From JALOAT01 sp041685115 (GTDB lineage Bacteria > Pseudomonadota > Gammaproteobacteria > Thiohalomonadales > Thiohalomonadaceae), in the NCBI GenBank assembly GCA_041685115.1, contig JAWLGK010000019.1, positions 8,307 through 72,306 of the forward strand: a stretch of DNA of 64,000 nucleotides, in the 5' to 3' direction. Positions 13,458-22,005 of this stretch are shown here, one piece after another. The notes beneath the pieces were generated by a model, which was not told the DNA's origin, ran no database searches, and worked only from the letters and a program-made list of their open reading frames with translations. The position numbers and the translations under genes are program-made. Position 1 is the first letter of the stretch. Each line of letters begins with the position of its first letter.

Positions 13458-13543
13458 TCCTCTTCGTCGATGAACCTGCGCGAGGGCTGTGTCCGAGTGT
13501 GGCCGCATTGCTGGACTGGCCTCTGCCGCACGCGCTGCGTCTA

Positions 13544-13570
13544 CCCGGATTTCGCTTCGCTCCATCCGGG
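13544..13570. repeat. REP-like palindrome (CCCGGAT...ATCCGGG)
   Basis: CCCGGAT and ATCCGGG form a perfect 7-bp stem around a 13-nt centre. The word CCCGGATTTCGC...ATCCGGGCTACG is, from general knowledge, a common dispersed intergenic palindrome in proteobacteria. The rest of the gap (13458-13649) shows no gene. Confidence 0.6.
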
Positions 13571-13649
13571 CTACGTTTTCGTGGTGTGGTCTACGGTGCG
13601 CTCCCCGAGCGGGAGGTGACGGTTTTCTTTTCCTTGGAAGGAACGCGAA

Positions 13650-13949
13650 ATGAAGGTTCTGCTGAGTTTTTCCGTAGTCCCCATGGGTGTGGGCGTGTCC
13701 GTGTCCGAGTATGTGGCGGAGTGCGAAAAGGTGCTCGCGGCCTCCGGCGTGAAGTACCAGCTGCACGCCAACGGCACCAATGTGGAAGCTGAATGGGACG
13801 CGGCGTTCGCTGCCATCAAGGCCTGCCACGAACGTGTACACGCCATGGGTGCGCCGCGCATTTCCACTGTGATCTACGCGGGCACGCGGACCGATAAGGA
13901 GCAGACCCTGGAAGACAAGGTCGAGAGCGTGCGCGCTAAGCTTGGATGA
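13650..13949 (+). CDS. MTH1187/YkoF-like thiamine-binding family protein
   Basis: This 99-residue cytoplasmic protein has the MTH1187 (formerly UPF0045) pattern: an N-terminal strand MKVLLSFSVVPMGVG, a following helix SVSEYVAECEKVLAASG, and the segment YQLHANGTNVEAEWD, typical of this ferredoxin-like fold. Members bind thiamine or related small ligands and form oligomers, but a physiological role is not established. The ATG at 13650 follows GGAAGGAACGCG, a good ribosome site. msrA starts 43 nt downstream on the same strand, so the two may be co-transcribed. Whether it has any tie to the thiamine genes at 40 kb is unknown. Confidence 0.8.
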   Translation: MKVLLSFSVVPMGVGVSVSEYVAECEKVLAASGVKYQLHANGTNVEAEWDAAFAAIKACHERVHAMGAPRISTVIYAGTRTDKEQTLEDKVESVRAKLG

Positions 13950-13992
13950 GAGCAGAAGACGTCTGCTGTCGCACCGGTGAGAGCGTAGGCAC

Positions 13993-14631
13993 ATGACTTC
14001 CAGACACTACATGCCCCGTCCCGAAGAGGCCCTGCCCGGGCGCGCCACGGCCCTGTCTGTGCCGGAGACCCACGAAGTGAACGGTCACCGCATCGTCCCG
14101 CCGTTCCCTGCGGGTATGGCCATGGCCATGTTCGGCATGGGCTGTTTCTGGGGCGCGGAGAAGCGCTTCTGGGAGTTGCCGGGCGTGTATTCGACCATGG
14201 TGGGTTACGCCGGCGGTTACACGCCCAACCCGACCTATCGCGAGGTCTGCACGGGCATGACCGGCCACACCGAGGTGGTGCGCGTGGTGTTCGATCCGGA
14301 AGTGGTCAGCTACGAGGAACTGCTGAAGGCGTTCTGGGAAGGTCACGACCCCAGCCAGGGCATGCGCCAAGGCGCCGACGTGGGCACCCAGTACCGTTCG
14401 GCCGTTTACACCTACGGCGAGGCGCAGAGGCAGGCTGCGTTGGCCTCACGCGGCGCCTACGAGAAACGCCTGCGCGCCGCCGGCTTCGGTCCCGTCACCA
14501 CCGAGATTCGCGAAGCCCCCGAGTTCTACTATGCCGAGGACTACCACCAGCAATACCTGGCCAAGAACCCCGGCGGCTACTGCGGCCACGGCGGTACCGG
14601 CGTGACCTGCCCTGTCGGCGTGTTGGAGTGA
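13993..14631 (+). CDS. msrA: peptide-methionine (S)-S-oxide reductase
   Basis: MsrA (212 residues) reduces the S-epimer of methionine sulfoxide in oxidised proteins. The catalytic motif GCFWGAEKRFWELPGV contains the nucleophilic cysteine. The family regions GYAGGYTPNPTYREVCTG and GADVGTQYRSAVY follow. Resolving cysteines are present near the C-terminus (GGYCGHGG and VTCPVG). The N-terminal 45 residues resemble the longer E. coli-type form and carry no signal peptide, so the enzyme is cytoplasmic. The gene follows the MTH1187-family gene in the same direction, and a 9-nt-periodic repeat begins 7 nt after its stop. Confidence 0.95.
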   Translation: MTSRHYMPRPEEALPGRATALSVPETHEVNGHRIVPPFPAGMAMAMFGMGCFWGAEKRFWELPGVYSTMVGYAGGYTPNPTYREVCTGMTGHTEVVRVVFDPEVVSYEELLKAFWEGHDPSQGMRQGADVGTQYRSAVYTYGEAQRQAALASRGAYEKRLRAAGFGPVTTEIREAPEFYYAEDYHQQYLAKNPGGYCGHGGTGVTCPVGVLE

Positions 14632-14637
14632 ACGCAT

Positions 14638-14793
14638 AAACGCGGAGGACGCGGAGGCGCGGAGGACGCGGAGAATCGTGTTCGCTTTCGCGGCGGTTCC
14701 GGTACAGCAGGCTGGGTCAACGCACCAGAGGGCGGGATGGAATTATGTGCAGGTATTTTCTCTGCGTCCTCCGCGCCTCCGCGGCCTCCGCGT
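14638..14793. repeat. long inverted repeat with 9-nt periodicity, copy 5 (GCGGAGGAC type)
   Basis: The left arm (14638-14674) and right arm (14758-14793) carry the same GCGGAGGAC/GTCCTCCGC words as copy 2 at 9-nt steps, around an 83-nt loop. It lies between the convergent msrA and nuclease genes, where a bidirectional transcription end is expected. Confidence 0.8.
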
Positions 14794-14814
14794 CAAAACC
14801 CGAAGAACCCAACC

Positions 14815-15636
14815 TCAAATCCCCGGCGGCACCAGTGCAGCCGCCTCCAGGCGCTCTTCCAGCGGGTCTTCCAGGGCGCGGAAGAAGTCGAGGCCGGTGA
14901 GCTTCTCGACGTCGTTCACGCTCACCACGAAACGCGCCAGCGGTTCATCGCCGCGCACCTGCTGCGGGATGAGGAAGGCGAACAGGCGCGGGGTGCCATC
15001 CGCTTCGGTGACCGCGAACAGCTTGTAGAACGCGTCCGGGATTTCCACCAGCGGGTGGCTGCGCAGGCGCTCACGCTCGCCGGTGAATACCGGGCCGGTG
15101 GTCACCCACACCTCGCCGTAGCGCGCCGCCAGCGCATCGAACTCATACTGCTCCAGGCGTTGCCACAGCCGCTGGTTGAGGTCGCTGCGCTGGGGCGAGA
15201 TGTTGGTCATACGAAAGGTCGCCAGTTGCGCATCCCGGCCGTACAGGCGGGCGATGGCGTGATTGGGCGCGAGATGACCGCGGTCATAACCACTGCGGGT
15301 GTACGCGTCGTGATCGATGAGGCCAAGCGCGCGCCAATCTGCGCTGAACCGCTCCGGGCGCGGCAGGCGCCGGCTGCGCATCGGCGGCGGAGTGAGCCGG
15401 TAGGTTACCCACAACGCATTGCCGCGCAGATCGGACCAGCCGAGCATGAAGCCGTCGTTGCGCAGCACCCGTGTCCAGCTGAAAAGATCGCCGTCGGATT
15501 CCGGTAGACCCATCCAGGTCATGGCCGGGCGCGCGGATTGCACCTCGTGAACGTAAGCGACTGCAACGGCAGCGCATAGCAACAGCGCAGTGAACCAGCG
15601 GGTGAGGCGAGGACGTCGGGCAGGTCGGCGTGACAT
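14815..15636 (-). CDS. DNA/RNA non-specific endonuclease (NUC1 family)
   Basis: The protein has 273 residues. An N-terminal hydrophobic segment (WFTALLLCAAVAVAYVHEV) suggests a signal anchor or an uncleaved signal, so the enzyme probably acts in the periplasm or outside the cell. The active site SGYDRGHLAPNHA carries the DRGH motif of beta-beta-alpha-Me nucleases, with the general-base histidine, and a downstream NISPQRSDLNQRLWQRLE supplies the metal-binding asparagine. These nucleases cut single- and double-stranded DNA and RNA without sequence preference. It could serve nutrient scavenging or degradation of incoming DNA. It is convergent with msrA and divergent from the glycosyltransferase. 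Confidence 0.88.
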   Translation of the reverse strand: MSRRPARRPRLTRWFTALLLCAAVAVAYVHEVQSARPAMTWMGLPESDGDLFSWTRVLRNDGFMLGWSDLRGNALWVTYRLTPPPMRSRRLPRPERFSADWRALGLIDHDAYTRSGYDRGHLAPNHAIARLYGRDAQLATFRMTNISPQRSDLNQRLWQRLEQYEFDALAARYGEVWVTTGPVFTGERERLRSHPLVEIPDAFYKLFAVTEADGTPRLFAFLIPQQVRGDEPLARFVVSVNDVEKLTGLDFFRALEDPLEERLEAAALVPPGI

Positions 15637-15764
15637 GGCAATACCAATGAACGGGCGCGGGGATTATAACCGGGCCGATCAGTGCAATGGCGTGCCCTGG
15701 CCTGTGCGGCCGCGCATACACTTTCAGGGAAGTGGACATTGAATCGCCCGCTCCAGGGGAGCCA

Positions 15765-16805
15765 ATGCGCGCCGACTCCGGCTTGTCCATCGCGATCCTC
15801 GGTGGCCGTCGCACTGCCGCGTGGTACGACGGAGAGGATCAGGTCGCATCGGAGCTCGCGACCCGGCTGGCCGCCGCCGGTCATCGCGTGAGCCTGTTGT
15901 GCGGTGTGCACGCCCCCCTTGAGGCGGCCTCCTTGCGGACCCTGCAGTGCGTGCGGCGCCGTACGCCAGTGCTCGGGGTGTTCGACGATGCGCTGTTTCT
16001 GGCCCGTTGCGTGCGCGGGTACGACCTGATCTACGTGATCGGCGGGCGCTCATTATGGTCCACGTTGTTCGCGCCGCTGCTGGGCGCACGCGTGTGGTAC
16101 CGCGTGGACGGCGCCGTTCGACGCATGCTGCCATGGCGGCGCTCCGCAATGCTGGTGGTCGACAGTGAGACGACCCTCGCGCAGTGGCGTGCGACGATGG
16201 GCCGGCTGCCGCCGGCCCGTGTGATCCCGCCCGGCGCGGATACGCCCGGCGAGCAGGACCCGGAGAGACTCGCCGAATGGGAGCTCGCGCCCGGCTGTTA
16301 TTACCTGCTGGTGGGGCGCCCGTGTCGCGAGAACCACGTGCAGGAGATCGTCGAGGGCTTTCTCGCGGCGCACTCCACCTTTCCGCTGGTGATCGTCGGC
16401 GCTATCGACGAGAACACGGCCTACGCGGCCCAGCTGCGTGGCTACGCCGGGGCGCGGGTGCGCTTCGTCGGCCCGCTGCCGGACGCGGCACGGCAAGCGG
16501 TGTTGCGCTGCCACGCACTGGCCTGTTTTCACGGCAACGCCATGGGCAGCCCGTCGCTCCTGCACGCGCTCGGCTGCGGCGCCCCGCTCATCGCCTTCGA
16601 TACGGCAGTGAACCGCGAACTCGCCGGGGAGCTGGCGTGGTATTTCAGCGGCCCGCAGGACCTCCCGGCCGCGATCGCGAGGGCCGAAGAGCTGGACAGT
16701 GCCGCACGCCGCGCCCACGCGACCGCCGCCCGCGCACATGTGCGCGAACGACATGCCTGGGAGCGCATCATTGCCTTGCACCAGTCCGGCCTCATGCAAC
16801 CGTGA
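15765..16805 (+). CDS. glycosyltransferase, GT-B fold (GT4-like)
   Basis: This 346-residue protein resembles GT4 rhamnosyltransferase-type enzymes. The N-terminal half starts SIAILGGRRTA and lacks membrane segments. The C-terminal half has YYLLVGRPCRENHVQEIVEG and then HGNAMGSPSLLHALGCGAPL, which corresponds to the nucleotide-sugar-binding loop usually seen as HGHxVGGTNPSLLEAMxxG. The ATG at 15765 follows AGGGGA (15755-15760), preferred over an upstream in-frame ATG. There is no polysaccharide or LPS gene cluster around it, which is unusual for such an enzyme. The sugar donor and acceptor cannot be predicted. A histidine kinase gene follows 72 nt later. Confidence 0.78.
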   Translation: MRADSGLSIAILGGRRTAAWYDGEDQVASELATRLAAAGHRVSLLCGVHAPLEAASLRTLQCVRRRTPVLGVFDDALFLARCVRGYDLIYVIGGRSLWSTLFAPLLGARVWYRVDGAVRRMLPWRRSAMLVVDSETTLAQWRATMGRLPPARVIPPGADTPGEQDPERLAEWELAPGCYYLLVGRPCRENHVQEIVEGFLAAHSTFPLVIVGAIDENTAYAAQLRGYAGARVRFVGPLPDAARQAVLRCHALACFHGNAMGSPSLLHALGCGAPLIAFDTAVNRELAGELAWYFSGPQDLPAAIARAEELDSAARRAHATAARAHVRERHAWERIIALHQSGLMQP

Positions 16806-16877
16806 TGCTTGCCATCAACGGGACACCTGCTAGTTTTCTTGCGAACTCCGTCACAAAAATCCATCCAGGAACCTTCA

Positions 16878-18776
16878 ATGCCTCAGCCTTCGCCGATGCG
16901 GACGGCCCAGTGGCAGCTGCAATGCCTTGCGGATCTCGCGCGGTTCAACGCCCGGTGCCGTGACGCCGGGCAACTGCTTGCACGCGCGCAGACGATGCTG
17001 GTGCAATCCTACGGTGCCGTGCAGGTACAGCTGGACCCGCAGCGCCGGCACGCGTGTGTCTTTCCCGCCGCCCTGGGTGACGCGGTGCCGGAGGATGGTG
17101 TACGGCTGGTGCGGCGGGAAGCGGAGGTGCTCCACCCCGCGCCGTTTCGCGGCGAGCCGGTGACCGGCCACGGTCTGCTGCTGCGGCTGGCGGCAGGCCC
17201 GGTGGCGGGCTGGGTGGCCCCGGCCGCGCACGTGCTCGATGCCGCCGATGGCGAATTCGTGCGCAGTGTCGCATCCATGCTGTACACCGCCTTCGAACGC
17301 CGCCGGAAGAACGGCGACCGCCGTCTGCACATGCGTCAGGTGATCCGCGCCAAGCACGAGTGGCAGGCCGTCGCCGACGCCCTGCCGCAGGGTCTCGTGC
17401 TGATGGACAAGAGTTCGCGCATCCTGCGCGTGAACCGCACCATGCAGCGGTGGGGACTGATCCCGGTCAAGCGCGCCTGTGGAAGACAGCTCGGCGCCGT
17501 GCTCGGGCGCCTGCAACCCCTGCTTGCGCCCACCCTCGGCGCTGCATTGGCCGGCCTGCAGCCGGGCAGCCAGTGCGCCTTTGACGCGGAGCATGGCGCG
17601 TCATCGAAACGTCTGCGCCTGACGCTGCGTCGGCTCGCACGCCAGGGCATGTCCGGCGGCGCCTATGCCTTGCTGGTGTTCGACGATGTGACCGGTCAGC
17701 ACGAGGCGGACGAGGCCATGGCCGAGTACAGCCAACGCCTCGAGAGCATCGTGCAGGCCTGCGCCCCGGCGCTCACGGGTGGGCATCGGACACATAGCAC
17801 AGTGGCACAGGCCGCCGCGCCCGTGCGGTTGGCTGGCACGGCCTTGGTGCATAAACGCCAACTGGCACTTTGCGACACAGCGTTCGCCCGCCTGGTCGGC
17901 TACCCCGTATCGGCGCTGACGGGTTGTCCGATAGACCTCGTGCTCCCCGAGCCCTTCCGGGCCGGCTGGCCCCACGCCGAGGGCGCCGTGTGCCACGTGC
18001 AGCTGGTACGGGGCGACGGCCGCCGGATCCTGGTGTGCAGCCGTACCTCCTCGGCGGACACACCGGAAGGGCCGGGCACCTTCTGGCATGTGGTCGACGC
18101 CGACGGTGAGCTGCATATCGCAGGCGAGTTGCACCGCCTTTCGCAAGCGCTGGTGCACGCCGAAGAGCGCGAGCGCAAGCGGGTGGCCATGGAACTGCAC
18201 GACGGTATCGGCCAGAGTCTCAGCGCAATCCGCATCGGCTTGGAGGCGCGCCGCGCCGGCGCACCGCGTCAATGTCGCGAGTGTGCTGCGCTGACCGATG
18301 TCGATACCAAAATCCGCGATGCCATCGATGAAGTGCGGCGCATCTCCCTGGCCTTGCGCCCACCGATGCTGGACGATCTGGGCCTGCTGCCCACGCTCGA
18401 GTGGTTGCTGCGCGAATTCGGCCGCGTGCCGACAGGTCCGTGCATCGTGCGCCGCTTCGATGCACGCGAGGAGCACATCCCACCCCCCTTGCGGGCGGTC
18501 ATTTTTCGCATCCTGCAGGAGGCGCTGCGTAACGTGGTCGAGCATGCCGGTGCCTCGCACATCGACGTGCTGCTGACGGCCGATGAGCACACCGTCACCG
18601 TGAGCGTGCGCGACAACGGCCGGGGCTTCGAGCCGGCCGCGTCGCGGCAGGCCGAGCGCCCGGGCTTCGGGCTCGTGGCGATGCGCGAGCGAGCGGAGAT
18701 GTCCGGTGGCAGCTTCGTGCTCCATTCGCTCCCCGGTGAAGGGACACTCGTGCAGGTGCACTGGCGTACGCACTGA
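16878..18776 (+). CDS. cytoplasmic sensor histidine kinase, NarL/HisKA_3 type with PAS domains
   Basis: The protein has 632 residues and no membrane segment, so sensing is probably intracellular. An N-terminal GAF-like region (about 1-150) precedes a PAS-like domain (about 165-290) and a second PAS-like domain near 320-410. The HisKA_3 dimerisation helix HAEERERKRVAMELHDGIGQ has the phosphoacceptor His441. An ATPase domain follows (N-box ILQEALRNVVEHA, G1 DNGRGF, G2 GFGLVAMRERAEM). The start at 16878 was chosen for the AGGA at 16867 with 7-nt spacing. No response regulator gene is adjacent, so it is an orphan kinase whose NarL-type partner must be encoded elsewhere. Confidence 0.85.
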   Translation: MPQPSPMRTAQWQLQCLADLARFNARCRDAGQLLARAQTMLVQSYGAVQVQLDPQRRHACVFPAALGDAVPEDGVRLVRREAEVLHPAPFRGEPVTGHGLLLRLAAGPVAGWVAPAAHVLDAADGEFVRSVASMLYTAFERRRKNGDRRLHMRQVIRAKHEWQAVADALPQGLVLMDKSSRILRVNRTMQRWGLIPVKRACGRQLGAVLGRLQPLLAPTLGAALAGLQPGSQCAFDAEHGASSKRLRLTLRRLARQGMSGGAYALLVFDDVTGQHEADEAMAEYSQRLESIVQACAPALTGGHRTHSTVAQAAAPVRLAGTALVHKRQLALCDTAFARLVGYPVSALTGCPIDLVLPEPFRAGWPHAEGAVCHVQLVRGDGRRILVCSRTSSADTPEGPGTFWHVVDADGELHIAGELHRLSQALVHAEERERKRVAMELHDGIGQSLSAIRIGLEARRAGAPRQCRECAALTDVDTKIRDAIDEVRRISLALRPPMLDDLGLLPTLEWLLREFGRVPTGPCIVRRFDAREEHIPPPLRAVIFRILQEALRNVVEHAGASHIDVLLTADEHTVTVSVRDNGRGFEPAASRQAERPGFGLVAMRERAEMSGGSFVLHSLPGEGTLVQVHWRTH

Positions 18777-19035
18777 ACCTCACTGTTTCACGCCCGTCCG
18801 CGCATGGAACAAAATCCGCCCTCGAGACCGTCCGCCTTATAGGGGCTTTCCCCCGCATCACGTTTGCAGATGCAGTTGCCCATGCGCCGGTGCCGCTAGG
18901 CAAACCATCTATACTCCGCTCGTCGAATCGTAGTCCTCGTACTCACGCAATGAATCAAGGCCATGGTAGGCCCTCCCGTGTCGGGGCACGACACCTTTGC
19001 GCTGTCGAACCGGGCGAGTCCACCAAGGAGGGTGC

Positions 19036-19536
19036 ATGGATAAAAACTTTTCCGCTGCGCAGTGGGCTGCCCTGGTCGCGCTGCGCCTATTGGTGGGCTG
19101 CCGCCTGCTCCACCTGGGCCTGCTGCACCTCGGGCTGCTCGGTGTCGGCAGTGAGGTGATTGCCCCCGCAGATACGCTGCTGCTGAAGGCCTTGGCCGTG
19201 CTGGCGCCCCCGCCCGGCACTCTCGCTATCGGCGAAAACGCCTACGGCACCGTGCTTGTGGTGCTGGGTGCCTTGTTGGTGCTCGGGGTGTACGCACGCG
19301 CCTCCGCGATCATCGCATTGATGCTGATGCTCATGGACACGGCACTCATGCTCCCCGCAGTGAGCGCCACCGCCCTGGCGGCCGCACTGATTCTCGAACT
19401 GGATGCGCTCCTTACCTGTGCTGTACTCGCCCTCACGCTGGCATTTCCCACCAGCCGTGCGTTCGGCCTGGATGGCCTGCTGGCGCCACGGGACACATTG
19501 CGCGAGTCGCCGCGCGCACGGGCTCGCGCGTCATGA
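19036..19536 (+). CDS. small DoxX-like integral membrane protein
   Basis: This 166-residue protein has four predicted transmembrane segments (around residues 10-40, 65-85, 90-115 and 120-140) and a soluble C-terminal tail, the size and topology of DoxX/TQO-subunit-like proteins. The ATG at 19036 has an excellent ribosome site AAGGAGGG (19025-19032). Its stop overlaps the start of the following oxidoreductase (ATGA), so the two are translationally coupled, which suggests a membrane partner for the exported enzyme. Upstream, a -10-like TATACT at 18910 has no clear -35. DoxX membership is inferred from topology and short hydrophobic motifs, not from a diagnostic residue. Confidence 0.55.
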   Translation: MDKNFSAAQWAALVALRLLVGCRLLHLGLLHLGLLGVGSEVIAPADTLLLKALAVLAPPPGTLAIGENAYGTVLVVLGALLVLGVYARASAIIALMLMLMDTALMLPAVSATALAAALILELDALLTCAVLALTLAFPTSRAFGLDGLLAPRDTLRESPRARARAS

Positions 19537-20969
19537 GTTCGCGCAAGGACCCTGTGCCACCCAAGCGGCGACGATTTCTCAAGGGGCTGGTAGGTTTACC
19601 CGCGCTGGCGTTGTTCGGCGGCGGCATCGCCTGTTCCCGTCAGGGGCGCGAGAGCCTCATGCAGGAGGCGGATTTCGATACCCTGCTGCCACCGCCGCCC
19701 CGGCCTGGCGGCGACCCCCTCAGGGTCGGCATCATCGGTGTGGGTCGGCGCGGACGTTTTTTGCTCAAGCACTGCCTGAGCGGTGATCTGAACGTCACAG
19801 TGGCCGGCATCTGTGACGTGTTCGACATTCATGCCGACGAAGCGCTCACGCTGTCGCGCCAGCACGGGCAGAAGCCGCGCCGCTACCGCACCTATCACGA
19901 GTTGGTGGCCGCGCCCGGGGTGGATGCGGTGATTATCGCCACGCCCGATCATTGGCACGCCACCATGGCGCTCGCCGCCGCGCAGGCCAACAAGCACATC
20001 TACGTGGAGAAGTGTCTTGGCCAACGCTTTGGCGAGCTCATCGAACTGCGACGGGTGATCAAGCGCGCCCCCATCGTGTTGCAGGTGGGCCACCAGCATC
20101 GGCAGACAGCACACTTTCTCGCCGCGCGCGCCGCACTCCGCAGTGATCTGGTGGGCCACGTGCGCATCGCCGAAGTCACCACGCGACGACCGGCCGGAGG
20201 CGGCGCCTGGCAGGCCCCGGTGCATGAGCAGGCGAGCGCCCGCTCCATCGACTGGCGTCAGTTCGTCGGCAGTGCGCCCGCCGTGTCCTTCGATGCGGAA
20301 CGATTCTTCCGCTGGCGCAAGTGGTGGGACTACGGCGCCGGCCTGGCGAGCGACACCCTGGCCGAGGATTTCGATCGCCTCAACGGTGTGATGCATCTGG
20401 GTATCCCGTCGGCGGTGACCGCGTCGGGGGGGGTGTACGCCCACGACGATGGCCGTGATGTACCTGACGTGCTGCATGTTGGCCTCGAGTTTCCCAACCA
20501 CCGCGTGGCCTCCGGCGGGGAGCAGGGCATGGCCATGGTCTACAACGCCGCGCTCGGCACCGATGCTGCGCACCACGCGGCACTGACTGGTCGGCACGGC
20601 ACCCTGCATTGGGACGCGACCCTGACCATGGAGAGAACACCCGCGGCGTGGCGGCGCGACACGGTACTGCTCTACGCCGCGCGTCACAGCGCGGCGCGTA
20701 GAGCGGCAGTTGCGGTTACTGACGATCAGATCACCTGGCGTCATGGACGCCTCTACGACGCCAGCTATCTACACCTGCGCGAGTGGATCGATTGCGTGCG
20801 TCACGGCGGCGCGCCGAGCTGCGGCATCGATGCGGGCTTCGAGGAGGCAGTGACCATCCACATGGCGACGCTGGCCTACCGGCTTAACCGGCGGGTCGAA
20901 TGGGATCACCAGGCGCTGAAACTGCAAAACGTCACACGCCAGGAGCTGGAGTCTTTGCGGCTGTCCTGA
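19533..20969 (+). CDS. Tat-exported Gfo/Idh/MocA-family oxidoreductase
   Basis: The 478-residue protein begins with a Tat-like leader (KRRRFLKGLVGLPALALFGG) that ends near a cysteine (GGIACSRQ), possibly a lipobox. The Rossmann motif RVGIIGVGRRGRFLLKH binds NAD(P). HIYVEKCLGQ is the family EKP motif with the catalytic lysine kept but proline replaced by cysteine. The C-terminal half matches the GFO_IDH_MocA C-terminal domain with VGHQHRQ and WRKWWDYGAG. Exported members of this family, common in bacteria that degrade glycans, act on sugars with tightly bound cofactor. The substrate here is unknown. It is translationally coupled to the DoxX-like gene. Confidence 0.8.
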   Translation: MSSRKDPVPPKRRRFLKGLVGLPALALFGGGIACSRQGRESLMQEADFDTLLPPPPRPGGDPLRVGIIGVGRRGRFLLKHCLSGDLNVTVAGICDVFDIHADEALTLSRQHGQKPRRYRTYHELVAAPGVDAVIIATPDHWHATMALAAAQANKHIYVEKCLGQRFGELIELRRVIKRAPIVLQVGHQHRQTAHFLAARAALRSDLVGHVRIAEVTTRRPAGGGAWQAPVHEQASARSIDWRQFVGSAPAVSFDAERFFRWRKWWDYGAGLASDTLAEDFDRLNGVMHLGIPSAVTASGGVYAHDDGRDVPDVLHVGLEFPNHRVASGGEQGMAMVYNAALGTDAAHHAALTGRHGTLHWDATLTMERTPAAWRRDTVLLYAARHSAARRAAVAVTDDQITWRHGRLYDASYLHLREWIDCVRHGGAPSCGIDAGFEEAVTIHMATLAYRLNRRVEWDHQALKLQNVTRQELESLRLS

Positions 20970-21270
20970 TTCATTTCGTGTCATCCCGTCCGCCGCTGGC
21001 CTTCGCAGGCCAGTAACTGTCGTTCATCCCTCAATCGACATGTGCGTATCGATTCCTTGGTCTTCGTGTCGTTGCTGACGTGGTTTTGTGTGCGCCGAAA
21101 CCCCGTTCGCGGCGGCGGATGAATCAGCGCGTGCTTAACTGCCGTGTGCATGACCGCGCAGTGTGGCAGCGCATTCCGGAACACACCGCACTCACGCAAC
21201 CAGGGTGCAAGAATCAGCCCGGGGAACAGCGGCTATAACTGAGTGAGATTACCACTTGGGAGCGTGTCAC
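20970..21270. other. intergenic region without a supported gene
   Basis: These 301 bases contain no frame with coding character and no repeat shared with the other gaps. A -10-like TATAAC at 21234-21239 and the ribosome site GGGAG at 21258-21262 probably serve the next gene. No convincing -35 is visible. Confidence 0.5.
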
Positions 21271-22005
21271 ATGGACCGTTGCACGCATCAAGCCTCGTGG
21301 ATGTTCCTGCTGCTGGTCATCGCGGCGCACTCCGCGGGTGCCTGGGAATTGCCTGACGATCTCCGCTTCGAACCACAGGATACGAGGGCCGGCACCCTAC
21401 CGCGCGCCGCTTTCGATGAAAACTCCGACGACACATGGCGCCTGGATGCGCAGGTGGAACCCGGTCTGTCGCCCGGCAGCTTTTCGTTACACGGTACATC
21501 GCATCCCGCCACGTACTCCGCGGGATTGCATTATGCGGCGGCGCCGACTGTGCACTTGTCGGCATCGTACGGTGGCCAGGAGCAGGGCATGTTCTCCGTG
21601 GACCCGCGCGCCAACGGACCGGCGATGTCGGCGGTGTTCAGCCGGCCCATGGGCGCGTCGGCATTTGCCGCCACGGCCACGTGGGGGCGATCGACCCGTG
21701 ACGGGGCAATGACCGATCGTTTTCTGCTCGAAGGCCGTTATACGCGCCACTCCCATCACCAGTTCTTCGCACGTGCAGCCAACGTCACGCCGCTCGGCGA
21801 CGATCCGGCTGCCGAGGTGCGCCTGCACCCGGTCACTGCGGGGACGCTCGGTTATGTGTACGCGACACGCAAGGGCAGTCAGCAAGTGGGTGTAGGGCTC
21901 AGCATCACCGCCTTCAAGGTGCCGCCCGACCTGCAGGAGGCCTACGGGACGCGACCGCTGGCCTATCAGCTTTATTTGCGAGTCGGGGTTTCGCCGCGCG
22001 GCTGA
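21271..22005 (+). CDS. secreted protein of unknown function, possible outer-membrane barrel
   Basis: I do not recognise the family. The 244-residue product has an N-terminal signal peptide (MFLLLVIAAHSAGA, cleavage near AGA-WE). Mature sequence alternates polar and hydrophobic residues with many Gly, Ser and aromatic positions and ends in YQLYLRVGVSPRG, a pattern compatible with short beta-strands of an outer-membrane protein. The start at 21271 follows GGGAG at 8-nt spacing. Its last 34 bases overlap the end of copB on the other strand, so the genes are tail to tail. Periplasmic proteins near copper ATPases often take part in metal handling, but there are no Met- or His-rich metal motifs to support that here. 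Confidence 0.5.
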   Translation: MDRCTHQASWMFLLLVIAAHSAGAWELPDDLRFEPQDTRAGTLPRAAFDENSDDTWRLDAQVEPGLSPGSFSLHGTSHPATYSAGLHYAAAPTVHLSASYGGQEQGMFSVDPRANGPAMSAVFSRPMGASAFAATATWGRSTRDGAMTDRFLLEGRYTRHSHHQFFARAANVTPLGDDPAAEVRLHPVTAGTLGYVYATRKGSQQVGVGLSITAFKVPPDLQEAYGTRPLAYQLYLRVGVSPRG

